Source of the DNA: Plutella xylostella
Lineage: Eukaryota > Arthropoda > Insecta > Lepidoptera > Plutellidae
Reading direction: 5' to 3'
Assembly: GCF_932276165.1 (NCBI RefSeq)
Contig: NC_063983.1
Location: 3,231,501 to 3,295,500, forward strand
Length of the DNA stretch: 64,000 nucleotides
Positions 12,445 to 22,875 of the stretch are shown here, piece by piece (position 1 is the first letter of the stretch; each line of letters begins with the position of its first letter). The position numbers and the translations under genes were made by a program. The notes beneath the pieces were generated by a model. It searched no databases. It was given only the letters and a program-made list of their open reading frames with translations, and had not been told where the DNA came from.

Positions 12445-13125
12445 GTGTTTCTGCTGTATACGTGGTACAAGTCTTGTCACTGCTCACTACCTTGTTCACT
12501 CATATTCTGCATTATTTTCACTCAGCTAGTAGTGCGCTATGTTGTCCTTTTAAAGGTAAGAAGCGAAATAATTATTGCAAGTGAAACGCCAAATGAAATA
12601 CAGAATTTGATTTGATATTGGATTTCCATAAGTTCGTAAACAGAAATCAAATAAGATCACATTAAAACCGTGTTCCGCTTCTGATCTACTGGATATTTGG
12701 AGTTATAGTACAGTTTGAGTGCATTACTGATGTAGATCTTATTTTTCCAACGCACTTGTTTATTAGAAACACTATATCAGTCATATTATTGCATTACCCG
12801 AATGTTCTGATTGAGAGTCTGTGATGTCATGTCAGCCATTTTATACTAATGTATTTTAATATGTAAATACTATTCTTATCTGAATAACTGCAGCCTTGGG
12901 TATTTTTAAAATATTGAATCCTAGTGATTGTAGAAGTCTGTTTTTTTATATCTACTTGATCGCATGATGAAATACAATTTGTATTGTGTACTGTAATGGG
13001 TTGAAAATATTTTGGGATTTTATGCATGTGTGCTGAAGCCAACTTAAATTGAATTCACAGTAATCTTAATAATGTTAAGTGTATTATAAGTATGAATCAG
13101 ATTTTATACAAGTTGTTATTTTGGT

Positions 13126-13135
13126 AATAAATAAA
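13126..13135 (+). promoter_or_regulatory. Probable poly(A) signals of LIN54
   Basis: Two overlapping AATAAA hexamers lie about 680 bases after the LIN54 stop and about 340 bases before the start codon of the next gene. The stretch 12445-13125 is AT-rich and has no convincing open frame, as expected for a 3' untranslated region. Confidence 0.6.
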
Positions 13136-13470
13136 CCTAGGAAATGCGTTGTAAATAGATGTAGACAATTCACTAGTCATAAGAGAGGTACCTTTCAACA
13201 AGGTTATTAATAAATGCTATATTTTCTATGTGAATTTTATTAGTTTCCTTACCAATATATTTTTTAAATAGTTATTCAAGCTAGAAGTTGTTGTATCCCT
13301 ATGTCGTCAGTGAAGATACGAGTTCAGCATACATCTATCTAAAAATATCACAACGCGAGTGAATCTAAATATATCGCCCTAGTATTGGTTTCGCCGTGTA
13401 AACGATATCTGCGACTCTGCAAGAATTGTGCAGTGTTGTGACTTGTGAGCGTGTTTTATAAGTGTTCATA

Positions 13471-16400
13471 ATGAGTGATTTTACAAGATATGAAGTGAAG
13501 AAGAATGAAAAATTAGGAAGGTACGTTTTTACTATTTTACGTATTGTTAAAGTTTAATTATAATCAAAAGTGGATAATAAAAGTATGGAAATAAGTGTTT
13601 ATAACTAATATTGTAACTTCATGATTTAAAGTCACAGCTAAAATAATTCATATCCAGTGATGTACAAGTAGTGGTAACAACTCTGTAAGACTCAACAAAA
13701 AAATTTCTCCTTTCAATTTTATATCCGCCGCGCCGGTCAGCTGTCAAAGTAGTAGTATCCTTAAGCTTGTCTTTTTCTTATGTATTATTACCTATAAATA
13801 AATAAATAATAATAATAAGTACTTATTAGTATTGGGGAAATGCTGAAAAACACTTTGTTGCACGTTGCACCTATTGCATGCTCTATGGACCCGTTACTCG
13901 AATAAAATAAGCCAATCACAGCACTGCATTCAACACCTGATTGCAGGTACCTAGTAGCGGCGCGCGACCTGAAGGGCTCGGACAAGGTGCTGTCAGACGC
14001 GGCGTTCGCGCTGGGCCCGCACGGAGACAGCGCGCTCGTGTGCTTCCGCTGCCACCTGCCGCTGCTCAGCAAGTTCGTGTGCTGCAAGATGTGTGCCGTG
14101 GCCCCCGTGTGTCCGGGAGATGGATGTCCGGACCATTTGCCTAGTAAGGAAGTTTTTTTATTGATAATTTTATGCCTTATGTAACGATGTTAGCCAATAA
14201 GGACAATGGACTATGACGGCTTAAATGGCTTAAGTATACGTTCTCAGTAGGCATACTGTTTGCAGCCGACTGTTAGCGGCGTGTTAGTTTTGCGCTCTAC
14301 GTACCTACCTAACTACGCAATTTTGCGGCATTACGGGCCCCCAGTAACTAGTGAGCAGTTTGCTTATTGGGAACGCAACCTTAAATATACCTAGATCCAG
14401 GAGGATCTCTATAGGTATTTCTACCTATATACTATATTCCATGAGTAGATCCAGCATATTTTGGTAATCCACTCAAATGAATACCTAAACTCTTTCAGAA
14501 TTCCACAACAAAGACGAATGCGACCTGTTTGCCAAGCTAAAGCTCAGTATAAGCCTCAGTCCGTTCGCGATGGTACAAAACGTGGGAGCCCTCATTGTGT
14601 TGCGAGCGCTACTGAAGAGGTCGAGCGACGCGCCCGCCTGGGCAGAGTTCCTGCAGCTAGAGACACACCTGGAACAGAGGAGGAACACGGAGATCTGGGA
14701 GTATTATGACAAGACTGCTAAGGTTAGTTTGGGTTTCTTATTTGACCCCCGGTAACTAATATTGTAAATTCCGCTGGCTGGTACTGTCTTCTTAGCATGT
14801 CGGTCTATAACACTTTAGGCTTTAGCTAAAGAAGACTATAGGTAGTTATCAATATTATGCTTTATCATCAGTCACATGAGCGCCAGTCGCTGACTGACAA
14901 GAGTGACTGTACATACTGTATAGTGCAGGTGGGTTATTCCGAATTTCGGGTAATTCCGATTTTTGCCAATTTCTTCCAAACGCAGCCATACTTTGAACCG
15001 TGGAACCATTCACCTTGATGGCAACTTAATCTTCTACCTTGCTTGGGTTCCACGGTGCAAAGTATGGCTGCGTTTGGAAGAAATCGGCAAAAATCGGAAT
15101 TATCCCAAATTCGGAATGTGGGTTATTCCGAATTTGGGATAATTCCGATTTTTGCCGATTTCTTCCAAACGCAGCAGTACGCTATTTTCGTGCACTAGGG
15201 AAATACGAAATGTATTTACTTTGAAATCACCGTAACGAGGAAATAGCAATTTATAACTCAATTTTCTATTTTTTACAGTTCATAGAATCACTAGGCCTTC
15301 TAGAAGGCGAAGAAGACAAAGACCTAATACAGAAGATATGTGCCGCTATCGACGTCAACAGTTTCGAGGTCCGCGGCCCGGCGATACCCGCTATAGGTTG
15401 TGCGGAAATACTACGAGGAATTTACTTGAAGGCTGCTTTATTAGCGCACGATTGTATCGGGAACACGCAAATGTCTATCAATGATAATAACCTCCTCGTT
15501 TGCCACGCTACCACTGATATCAAGAAAGGCGAAGCTATAACTTATAACTATACGGATTCATTAAAGGTGAGAAAATGTTAAGTTAAATGAAGAATAAAGA
15601 AATAAAGCTTGTTGTGTAGTGTTATAGAGGGCGTCACTCGGAGCCATCGTCGTCGGATTTTTATATAAGCAAGGGAACATACACATTGGATCCAATCGAG
15701 ACAGCTAACTGAGTTAGTAGGTAACTGTAGGAACTGTACCCCGTACAATATAGAATATAGTGGTATATTATTAAATAAATAAATAAATAAATATGTGGGG
15801 ACATCTCACACACGGCCATCCGACCCCAAGCTAGGCAGAACCTGTGTTATGAGTGTCGGACAGCTGATATATCTACACAAATACATAGATAGATAGATAC
15901 TAAATATAAATATCAACACCCAAGACCCGAGTACAAATATCTGTCTTTAAACAAATATCTGCCCCAGCCGGGAATCGAACCCGGGACCTTCGGCTCAGTA
16001 GTCAGGGTCACTAACCACTACGCCATTCGGTCGTCAACGTCAATTGAATCTTTACCTTGAATTTCAATATAAAAATTATTATAATAATATCACAGTTTAA
16101 AGTAATAAACCCCAATTTCCTTCCCAGGGCACAGGTCTTCGCCAGCAGCACCTCATGATCAGCAAGTACTTCAAATGCGCGTGCACAAGATGCGCCGACC
16201 CCACGGAGATGGGCACCTACATGAGCTCGGCCAAGTGCCCGCACTGCAAGACTGGGTTCCTGGCCAGAGGAGAGAGTGACGCCTGGAACTGTCTGAGTTG
16301 CCAGAAGGAATTTGAAAACTCTAATATAGGGCATAAGGTGCAATGCTGCACGGATAAGTTAGGAGTTATAAGTGAGTTGTCTATGTGTGTAATGTGCATG

Positions 16401-17369
16401 TTATAGTTATACCTACTTTGTCTTTATTTATACCTATCTTATTTTCTACGTGTGTAATGTGCATGTTATACCTACTTTATCTTTATTTATACCTATCACT
16501 GTACTTAATAACGGAAGTCTAAAAAAAACATTCAAACGTTGTGGTGACCTATGATCCTTAAAATATTTTCTTTTCCAGACAAAAAAGACGAGAAGGAGCT
16601 AGAGGAATACATTCGAAATGTATCAATTATACTAGCGCCGAACCATTATTTGCTGGTGGACGCTAAACAACGACTAGCGGGCGTTCTCAGAGACACCATT
16701 AACCGGGAGCCGCACCCCACTAAGAGGATATTGAAAAGGAAAATTGAAATATGCGAAGAATTGCTGCCAGTACTTGAGAAGTTGAACCCTGGGATCTCTA
16801 GAACGACAGGTAATATATAATAGAGATTAATAACGGTAAAATCACGTTGAAACTGCAGAATTATGTGTCTCAGTACATAGTTAATATTAAACTAACTCTT
16901 TTGTTTCCAGCTATAACTTTGTACGAGTTGCATGCGGCGATGGTTCAGCTGTCGAAAAAGTTGTTTGATGCGAGAGAGATTACTGGATCTGACTATATGG
17001 TAAGTTCTTTAAAAAAACTATTAAAATTCTGCCTGATTTGCCGATATTTTTAGGTGATAATCATCATCACCATCAGCCAATAAATGGCATGTAGGTACTC
17101 GACATCCCCTGAATTATTAATAATACGTTTTTGTTACTTTTCAGGATGAACTGCTCAGCGCCGAGAAACTTTTGAAGCGTTCTTTAGAAATGCTCTTCAT
17201 AGAGCCCGGAAACTCCCCCGAGGGCGAGCTCTGTTCCAAAGCCCTGGAAGAGTACAGAGCGCTGAAGGCGACCATCGGAACTGTCCTCGACGGCATCCAC
17301 GCCGAGGGAAGGACCTACGTCAGCGCAGCCGACAAGGAGCAGCCTGTAGCTCAACAGCCTACTTTATAA
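13471..17369 (+). CDS. SET and MYND domain protein, SmydA-like
   Basis: Eight exons (13471-13520, 13947-14143, 14499-14722, 15279-15566, 16128-16371, 16579-16809, 16911-16999, 17145-17369) join in phase to 515 residues. The layout is that of SMYD proteins: a split SET domain around a MYND zinc finger. The finger is around residues 50-90 (CFRC, CCKMC, VCPGDGCPDH, then FHNKDEC). The SET core is in exon 4 (LAHDCIGNT, then KKGEAITYNYTD). A post-SET cysteine cluster follows in exon 5 (CACTRC, CPHC), then a helical C-terminal domain. The LRALL...ETHLEQRR...EIWEYY segment is what I associate with the arthropod SmydA subfamily (fly msta-like). The canonical NHSCxPN motif is changed to AHDCIGNT. SMYD proteins are lysine methyltransferases in nucleus or cytoplasm; the substrate here is unknown. 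Confidence 0.88.
14931..15176. repeat. Hairpin-forming inverted repeat plus a third direct arm
   Basis: The left arm (about 14933-15006) and right arm (15046-15117) are inverted copies with a few mismatches, sharing TTTCTTCCAAACGCAGCCAT and ACTTTG.ACCGTGGAACC. The loop is about 40 bp. A third arm in the same sense as the left one follows at 15120-15174. The structure resembles a palindromic MITE with a partial tandem copy and lies in intron 3 of the SmydA-like gene. A spliced-out intron would fold into a stem of about 70 bp. Confidence 0.8.
15772..16036 (-). mobile_element. tRNA-derived SINE, copy B
   Basis: Same family as copy A, with the same A- and B-boxes on the minus strand and an AAAT-type tail at the low-coordinate end. 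Reading it beside copy A shows only scattered differences (for example ATGAGTGTCGG against ATGGGTGTCGG), so both look young. It is inserted antisense in intron 4 of the SmydA-like gene, about 90 bp before exon 5. Confidence 0.92.
16385..16500. repeat. 65-bp tandem duplication in an intron
   Basis: GTGTGTAATGTGCATGTTAT and TCTTTATTTATACCTATC occur twice, 65 bases apart, right after the donor of SmydA-like exon 5. The copies differ by a few bases. Confidence 0.85.
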
Positions 17370-17608
17370 TAAACGTTTATAAATCTTGTTTGTTAAAGTA
17401 CCTACATTAAATTGTTTTGAAAATAGCATGCAGTGCAATATCTTTTCTTCTTCATATACGTTTCAGTCTTGTTATAAACTTACAGAGGCATGATAATTTC
17501 GTAGCTTGTAACTTTGCATTTGAATACCTACATTGTACGGTGGCTCGACATCATTTTTTCGCCGCCAGGGGTGAGACGATATTTGAGAGAATATTATGAA
17601 ATAATAAA
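17368..17608 (+). promoter_or_regulatory. Candidate poly(A) signals of the SmydA-like gene
   Basis: One AATAAA (17368-17373) overlaps the TAA stop codon (17367-17369). It would leave almost no 3' untranslated region. A second AATAAA at 17603-17608 is about 235 bases downstream and is the more usual distance. Which one is used cannot be told from the sequence. Confidence 0.5.
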
Positions 17609-17659
17609 TATACAGACTATTCAATAGTAGCACTCATTAAAAAACGGCGATACGGCTCG

Positions 17660-17775
17660 CTACATATCACGCGAGTACAAATATACTACAGCGAAAAGCG
17701 GGTGGTTCGCTAGCGAGTCAACTCTGACTAGGTACCGTCGGGGATTACAGTCGTGAACACAGTCATGTATGTACA
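17660..17775 (+). repeat. Dispersed repeat shared with 27525-27605
   Basis: TACAGCGAAAAGCG, TCTGACTA, CGGGGATTAC and GTCGTG, followed by ATGTATGTA, occur here and again at 27525-27605 in the same order. This is a retroposon tail I have seen commonly in Lepidoptera. It lies between the SmydA-like and erlin genes. The rest of 17776-18160 is AT-rich and I see nothing in it. Confidence 0.55.
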
Positions 17776-18419
17776 ACAGAGACTACATAGCGATCATGAC
17801 GGACGAACCTACCATACGGGGAAACAATACAAATCTATAGGCTTACAGAACACAGAAGGTAGGTAGGTAGTTAAAGAAGGGTCATGTATCGGTTTCAAAT
17901 TTGGCATGGTCTGGGTCATGGTAATAGTACTTTCGTTCACAATCAAGTGCGATATACAAGAGAGGTTGTAGTGTAGAGATTAGTGGAGACGAAGCAAGGC
18001 CGTTTTTATGTCACCAATCATTATATCATTATAACGAGTGATATCTAGTAACGATAAGTTGTTTTTTTCATGCATGGCCACGAGCATAAATGTACATCAC
18101 TATCGGAAATAAAAAAAACAAATGTCAATGTCAAAATTGACAAACAAAATTCATAGAAGTTGGCGATCGGTCGAAGTTTTCGAAAATCTTCAGATTTTTC
18201 ATGATAATTCGTAAAGTGCAAACGTAATTTTTAAGATCTACTAAATAGGAATATAGCGAGCTTTCACCATACCGCTGTATTTGGCTGTGAGACTTGATTT
18301 ACCGTGAGTACCGTGCATCTTAGTTTAGACCCTATCAAAGCTCGAGTTTATCAACAGTACAAAATATTACCAGTCGTTTAAATACTGAAAAGCTTTGATT
18401 GTCTGTTTCCAGTCCCGTG

Positions 18420-20840
18420 ATGGCGGACCAGTCGTCGATCCTGGCGGTGATCATCCTGGCGGTCGGCGTGACGGTGCACTTCTCTCTGCATAAAGTGGAG
18501 GAGGGACATGCCGGTGTTTACTATCGGGTTAGTAACAGTTTAACATTTGATTTCATGGTGCTATAGCGAGCTAAAATCCTGAAATGTGCCATGTTCCTGA
18601 AGTTAGAGTATCAAAATATGAACATCATCATCAAAAAATTTAAAATGCCTTATTTGCAGGGTGGAGCGCTGTTGCCAGTGATTAGTCAACCTGGATTCCA
18701 TATGATGGTTCCTCTATTGACCTCATATAAATCTATACAAGTGAGTTATCAGCACCACAATAAATGATGATGAATGAAGAATACCATGGAATAATAGCCA
18801 CCGCAAAGACACCAACAAACATATCATGCCTTTTTATAACTATGTACTAGTTAATAATTATCTACACATAAAACACCACACAATTACACCATTAAATTGT
18901 CTTGCTTATAACGCTGTTTCAGACAACTTTGCAGACAGATGAGGTAAAGAATGTCCCATGTGGGACCAGCGGGGGAGTCCTCATCTACTTTGAGAGGATT
19001 GAGGTTGTGAACAAGCTGGAACCCAACAGTGGTTAGTTATTTTATAATTCTCAATTCGGCAATATATTTGGATTATAGATGCCTTAGAAAGCTCAGACCA
19101 CTAGCTAGCTTGCTTGGGGTTGCTGGATGAGAAAGGCTATCATGTCCAGGAGAGGATGTGTGGGAGTTACATTTATACAATGTATAATAATATAGGCCTT
19201 TGCCCAGCAGTGGGACACTGAAATGGCTACATAAAAAAAAAAAAAATTGTAATAATATCATTAATAGATAAAGATAAAAGATAAAAAGTCTTTATTCAGT
19301 GTCTAGCACGACACACCAAAAAATAATAACATAAGTACACAAAAAAATAAAACAAAAAAACGAAATTAAAATTAAAAGTGAAACAAACAAACAAAAGAAC
19401 ATTAAGAATAATTAATAAAATATATAATGGTGTGAGTTGTCCAGCACCGAAAAGGCCCGCCGCTAGACAGCTACATGTGCAATGTGCATGTGTTAATAGC
19501 CATTACATTTATTATTTTCAGTGTTGGACATTGTCCGTAACTACACAGCAGACTATGACAAGACCCTGATCTTCAACAAGGTGCACCATGAGCTCAACCA
19601 GTTCTGCAGCGCGCACTCGCTGCACGAAGTCTACATTGACCTCTTTGACCAGATTGATGAGAATTTAAAAACAGTAAGTTGTAAAAGAATATTGTCACCA
19701 AACCAACATTAATCAAAATTAATTTATTAATAAGGGATACAAAGTTCATCTGCACTACAATATTATCTACAGTAAATTTATTTATTTATGAACAATTTAT
19801 TATATCGATTTAAGCGATAAGGCCGCCATTTTTGTACATATGTGTTAGTATTTAAGTTATGTAAGTTTATTTCATGTGTGTGTGCAAATAAAGAATATTC
19901 TATCTATCTACATTATGAATTTATAAATAAATAAGGCATTTTGGTTTATGACTATTAAATTGCAAAATTGGGTAATGATTTGAGGTCAGTCTCCAGAAGG
20001 AAAGGAATGTACTTTGCAAGATTATGATAAAATTGCACTGACATCTAAAGCACTTTAAAAAAAGACCATCCTCATTCAATCGCATTAAATATAATATATC
20101 TGTCCTGCTCTATCCCACAGGCTCTCCAGCGGGACCTGACAGAGATGGCGCCGGGGCTACAGGTGCAGGCGGTGCGCGTCACCAAGCCCAAGATCCCGGA
20201 AGCCATCCGCAAGAACTACGAGCTGATGGAGGCCGAGAAGTCCAAGCTATTGATTGCTGCTCAACATCAAAAGGTTAGCTATAATTCTTTGGGTGTACTG
20301 AATAAAAAGTATCATGTTTGAAACCAACTTTTCATAAGCATGGTAATGAGAGAAACAGAGATGATCCAAGTTACTTTCCCATTTCTAAATTTTATAGAGA
20401 TACAATTCTAAAATGATGTATTTCTAATTTATCCTCCTGACTTTATATGTATAGTCAATTTATTTACTATCTTTTAATTTCAGGTAGTAGAAAAAGAAGC
20501 TGAAACGGCTCGCCGCAAGGCCATCATTGAAGCAGAGAAGGAGGCGCAGGTCGCGAAAATACAGTACGAACAGAAAATAATGGAGAAGGAATCATTACAG
20601 AAAATAGAACTGATAGAAGACAGCATTCACAAAGCTAAGCAGACCACCAAGGCTGAAGCTGACTTCTACCACTTGAAGAAGCAGGCAGAAGCCAACAAGG
20701 CTCTACTAACTAGAGAGTATCTAGAGTTGAAGAAATTAGAAGCCTTGGCCAATAACAATAAGATCTACTTTGGTAGTGATATTCCCAACATGTTTATCCA
20801 AGCGGGAGACTTGACTTCCAAGAGTGTGCCGGCTGATTGA
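18420..20840 (+). CDS. erlin: Erlin, ER lipid-raft-associated SPFH-domain protein
   Basis: Six coding exons (18420-18527, 18660-18740, 18923-19031, 19522-19673, 20121-20273, 20484-20840) give 319 residues, near the usual 340-350 of erlin-1/2. An N-terminal hydrophobic segment (ILAVIILAVGVTV) anchors it in the ER membrane. The SPFH/prohibitin domain follows (EGHAGVYYRGGALLP, PGFHMMVPLL, NVPCGTSGGVLIYFERIEVV). A long charged coiled-coil comes next (EKEAETARRKAIIEAEKEAQ) and then a conserved tail (IYFGSDIPNMF). Erlins form large ER-membrane assemblies that recruit RNF170 to activated IP3 receptors for ER-associated degradation and restrain SREBP; this role is from family knowledge. The ATG lies eight bases after a splice acceptor, so a 5' untranslated exon exists, probably ending at the GTGAGT donor near 18302. 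Confidence 0.95.
19060..19340 (+). repeat. Retroposon 3'-end relics
   Basis: AGGCCTTTGCCCAGCAGTGG followed by an A-run (19195-19247) is the typical 3' end of an RTE-type element. The same phrase occurs at 31300-31316. Directly after it, AAAAAGTCTTTATTCAGTG (19283-19301) looks like the tail of another element in inverse sense. Both are in erlin intron 3. Confidence 0.55.
19795..19915 (+). repeat. LINE 3'-UTR relic with poly(A) signal
   Basis: TTAAGCGATAAGGCCGCC, TTTTTGTACATATGTG and GTGTGTGCAAATAAAGAATA form the familiar order of a lepidopteran LINE 3' end. A shorter piece (TAAGCGATAAGGCCTC) occurs at 2936-2951 in LIN54. It lies in erlin intron 4. Confidence 0.5.
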
Positions 20841-21162
20841 GAGCTTTTGTTTTTATGAAGTCAAGGAACTAGTCATTTATTTTGTAAATCCCCTCCCTTT
20901 TTCCGAGAGGCTATTTAATGCAGAAATCAAGGAATAGTTATAATAAGATATTAACGAAAATATTAATGGTTTTCAAATGTAAATTGACTTTAAATAGCCA
21001 CTCGGAATGCGATAGTCACTCATATTTTTAACATTGCCTAGAGATTTTGGAGACTTGTGATATTTTGTAACACTTGAGTGACTGATTATGATACTTTGCA
21101 ATGAAACTCAGGAAGCTATCTCGATAACTGTTAGATTTTGTAAGTATCTAGTGTTATTTAAA

Positions 21163-21201
21163 AATAAAACTTAATATTATGTTGAAAAATGCGTGTTTAT
21201 T
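21163..21201. promoter_or_regulatory. Facing poly(A) signals of erlin (+) and eEF1B beta' (-)
   Basis: AATAAA on the plus strand at 21163-21168 serves erlin. TTTATT at 21196-21201 is AATAAA on the minus strand and lies 29 bases after the eEF1B beta' stop. Since cleavage usually occurs 10-30 bases past the signal, the two mature 3' ends should overlap slightly or abut. Confidence 0.75.
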
Positions 21202-21229
21202 AATTAAATAACTTAGAAAAATTGTTCAT

Positions 21230-22257
21230 TTAGATTTTGTTGAAAGCAGCGATGTCCACAGACTGGACAAAGTCTTCGAATTCCTGGATGGTTTCTGTGA
21301 GGGTGTCGACTGACACTTTGTCGTCTTCAATGACACACATGATCTGCAGCTTGTTGATACCGTAGCCAACTGGCACCAGTTTGGAGGCACCCCAGAGGAG
21401 ACCGTCCATCTCAATGGTTCGGACAAGCTTCTCCATTTCCTTCATGTCAGTTTCATCGTCCCAGGGCTTGACGTCCAGGAGTATAGATGACTTGGCAATA
21501 AGGGCAGGCTTCTTGGACTTCTTCTCTGAGTAGGCCTTGACACGCTCCTCACGGATTCTGGCAGCCTCCGCATCCTGAGAAACAGACAAGATACCAATGA
21601 GACATATTGACATAAAAGCAGGTTTCAGTATTGGACAGGACTTTTAACAGAAGTTGAACCTAAATTGCATTGCTTAAGAGATGGTGCTGGTAGCCAGCAG
21701 CTGATGTATAAATTCAATAAGTACCTCTTCCTCGTCACCAGATCCGAATAGGTCAACGTCATCGTCATCGTCCTCCTCCTTCTTGGCGGCGGCGGGGGCC
21801 GTGGGCTTGCCGCCGGCGGTGAGCGGGCTGGCTCCAGCGGGCCAGGCCTTGCGCTCGGCCGGGGTGTAGGACGCGATCTGGTTGTACCAGCGCAGCGCGT
21901 GCGCGAGGCTGGCGGCCGGCGCCTTGCCGACCTGTTCGAACACCTGCACGTCAGCTGAGGTGGGCACCCATCTGGATACGAAAGATAAGGAAGGTAAGCT
22001 ATCAGCTGATAGTGAGTAGGGATGATTAGGTGACATTGCCGAGTAAATTTGAGTGAAAAGGACTAGCTATCAGGATTATAACATGGATTTAAGCAATAAT
22101 TTGGAAGGATCTTCCTGAAGTTGAAGGTTGACGTGGTTAGAAATTCCAACCTATAAGAATCCAGAAAAGAAACTTACCCGGAGATGTAACTCTTCTCAGC
22201 TAAGAACTGGTTGAGTTGGTTCAAGCCCTGTGCAGATTTAACGTCTCCGAAAGCCAT
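21230..22257 (-). CDS. eEF1beta: Translation elongation factor eEF1B beta' chain (eEF1-beta)
   Basis: Three exons on the minus strand (22257-22178, 21971-21725, 21574-21230) join to 223 residues, the usual length in moths. The N-terminal GST-C-like helical domain (FGDVKSAQGLNQLNQFLAEK, QVFEQVGKAPAASL) binds the gamma subunit. An acidic linker follows (DDDDDVDLFGSGDEEE), then a central acidic domain (AERKAWPAG before it and KKSKKPALIAKSSI after it). The C-terminal guanine-nucleotide exchange domain has KPWDDETDMKEME, MDGLLWGASKLVPVGYG and the conserved end VDIAAFNKI. It recharges eEF1A with GTP in the cytosol. The 5' leader contains a pyrimidine run (CTCTTTCTTTCTCTC, minus strand, 22333-22319). 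This fits a TOP motif typical of translation-factor mRNAs. The ATG at 22257 fits the family start. Confidence 0.95.
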
Positions 22258-22875
22258 TTTTATGGATATATTAGGATTTTTAGCACTCGCTAACCACACG
22301 GCCCGGTAGAAAATGAACGAGAGAAAGAAAGAGACGAAACGATAAAATAGAAAAGGATAGAAATATTTGTCAAATGTCAACTAGAGGTGCTCCATCAATA
22401 TTTATTACCGGTTTTTTGTAATCGATCGATTATACAAATAATAATTTATGAACGAATCTTTAGTTTGACGTTTCTTCTTTCTGTCATTCCTTTCGAAATC
22501 GAAACGCAAAATTTATTGAAATTTTAGGTACGATTTTCAGTAAATAAAGTGTTATTTGTGTTTTAAAGTTATTGATTTGAACAAATCAATGTATTGCTGA
22601 TTAGAAGCGACACGAACAGTGTAGATACAGTTTCTGTTTAGGCTCTATTCGTGTATTTGTTTAGGTTAGGTCGTTCTACTTATGTAATAATAACATACAA
22701 ATCGATAGAGATATTTGTATTATTTCTTACAGAAATCATTAATAACATATCATACTATACTACTGGCCACCTTGCCAATTATTTGGGAACGCTATATGAT
22801 CCGTAAAAGTGTTTGAAACTCGCTCTATTCGGTGTAATTTATAGTTTTTAAAAGGCCTGTGTTTTGGTTTAGATA
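22258..22875. promoter_or_regulatory. Divergent promoter region between eEF1B beta' and ND-75
   Basis: The two start codons are 618 bases apart, head to head. Apart from the TOP-like tract on the minus strand near 22319-22333 I see no TATA box at a convincing position. Both genes are strongly expressed housekeeping genes, so a shared bidirectional promoter is an inference. Confidence 0.5.

Noticed and set aside
15039..15224. 61-codon open frame
   Set aside because: It arises from the intronic hairpin repeat and crosses its arms.
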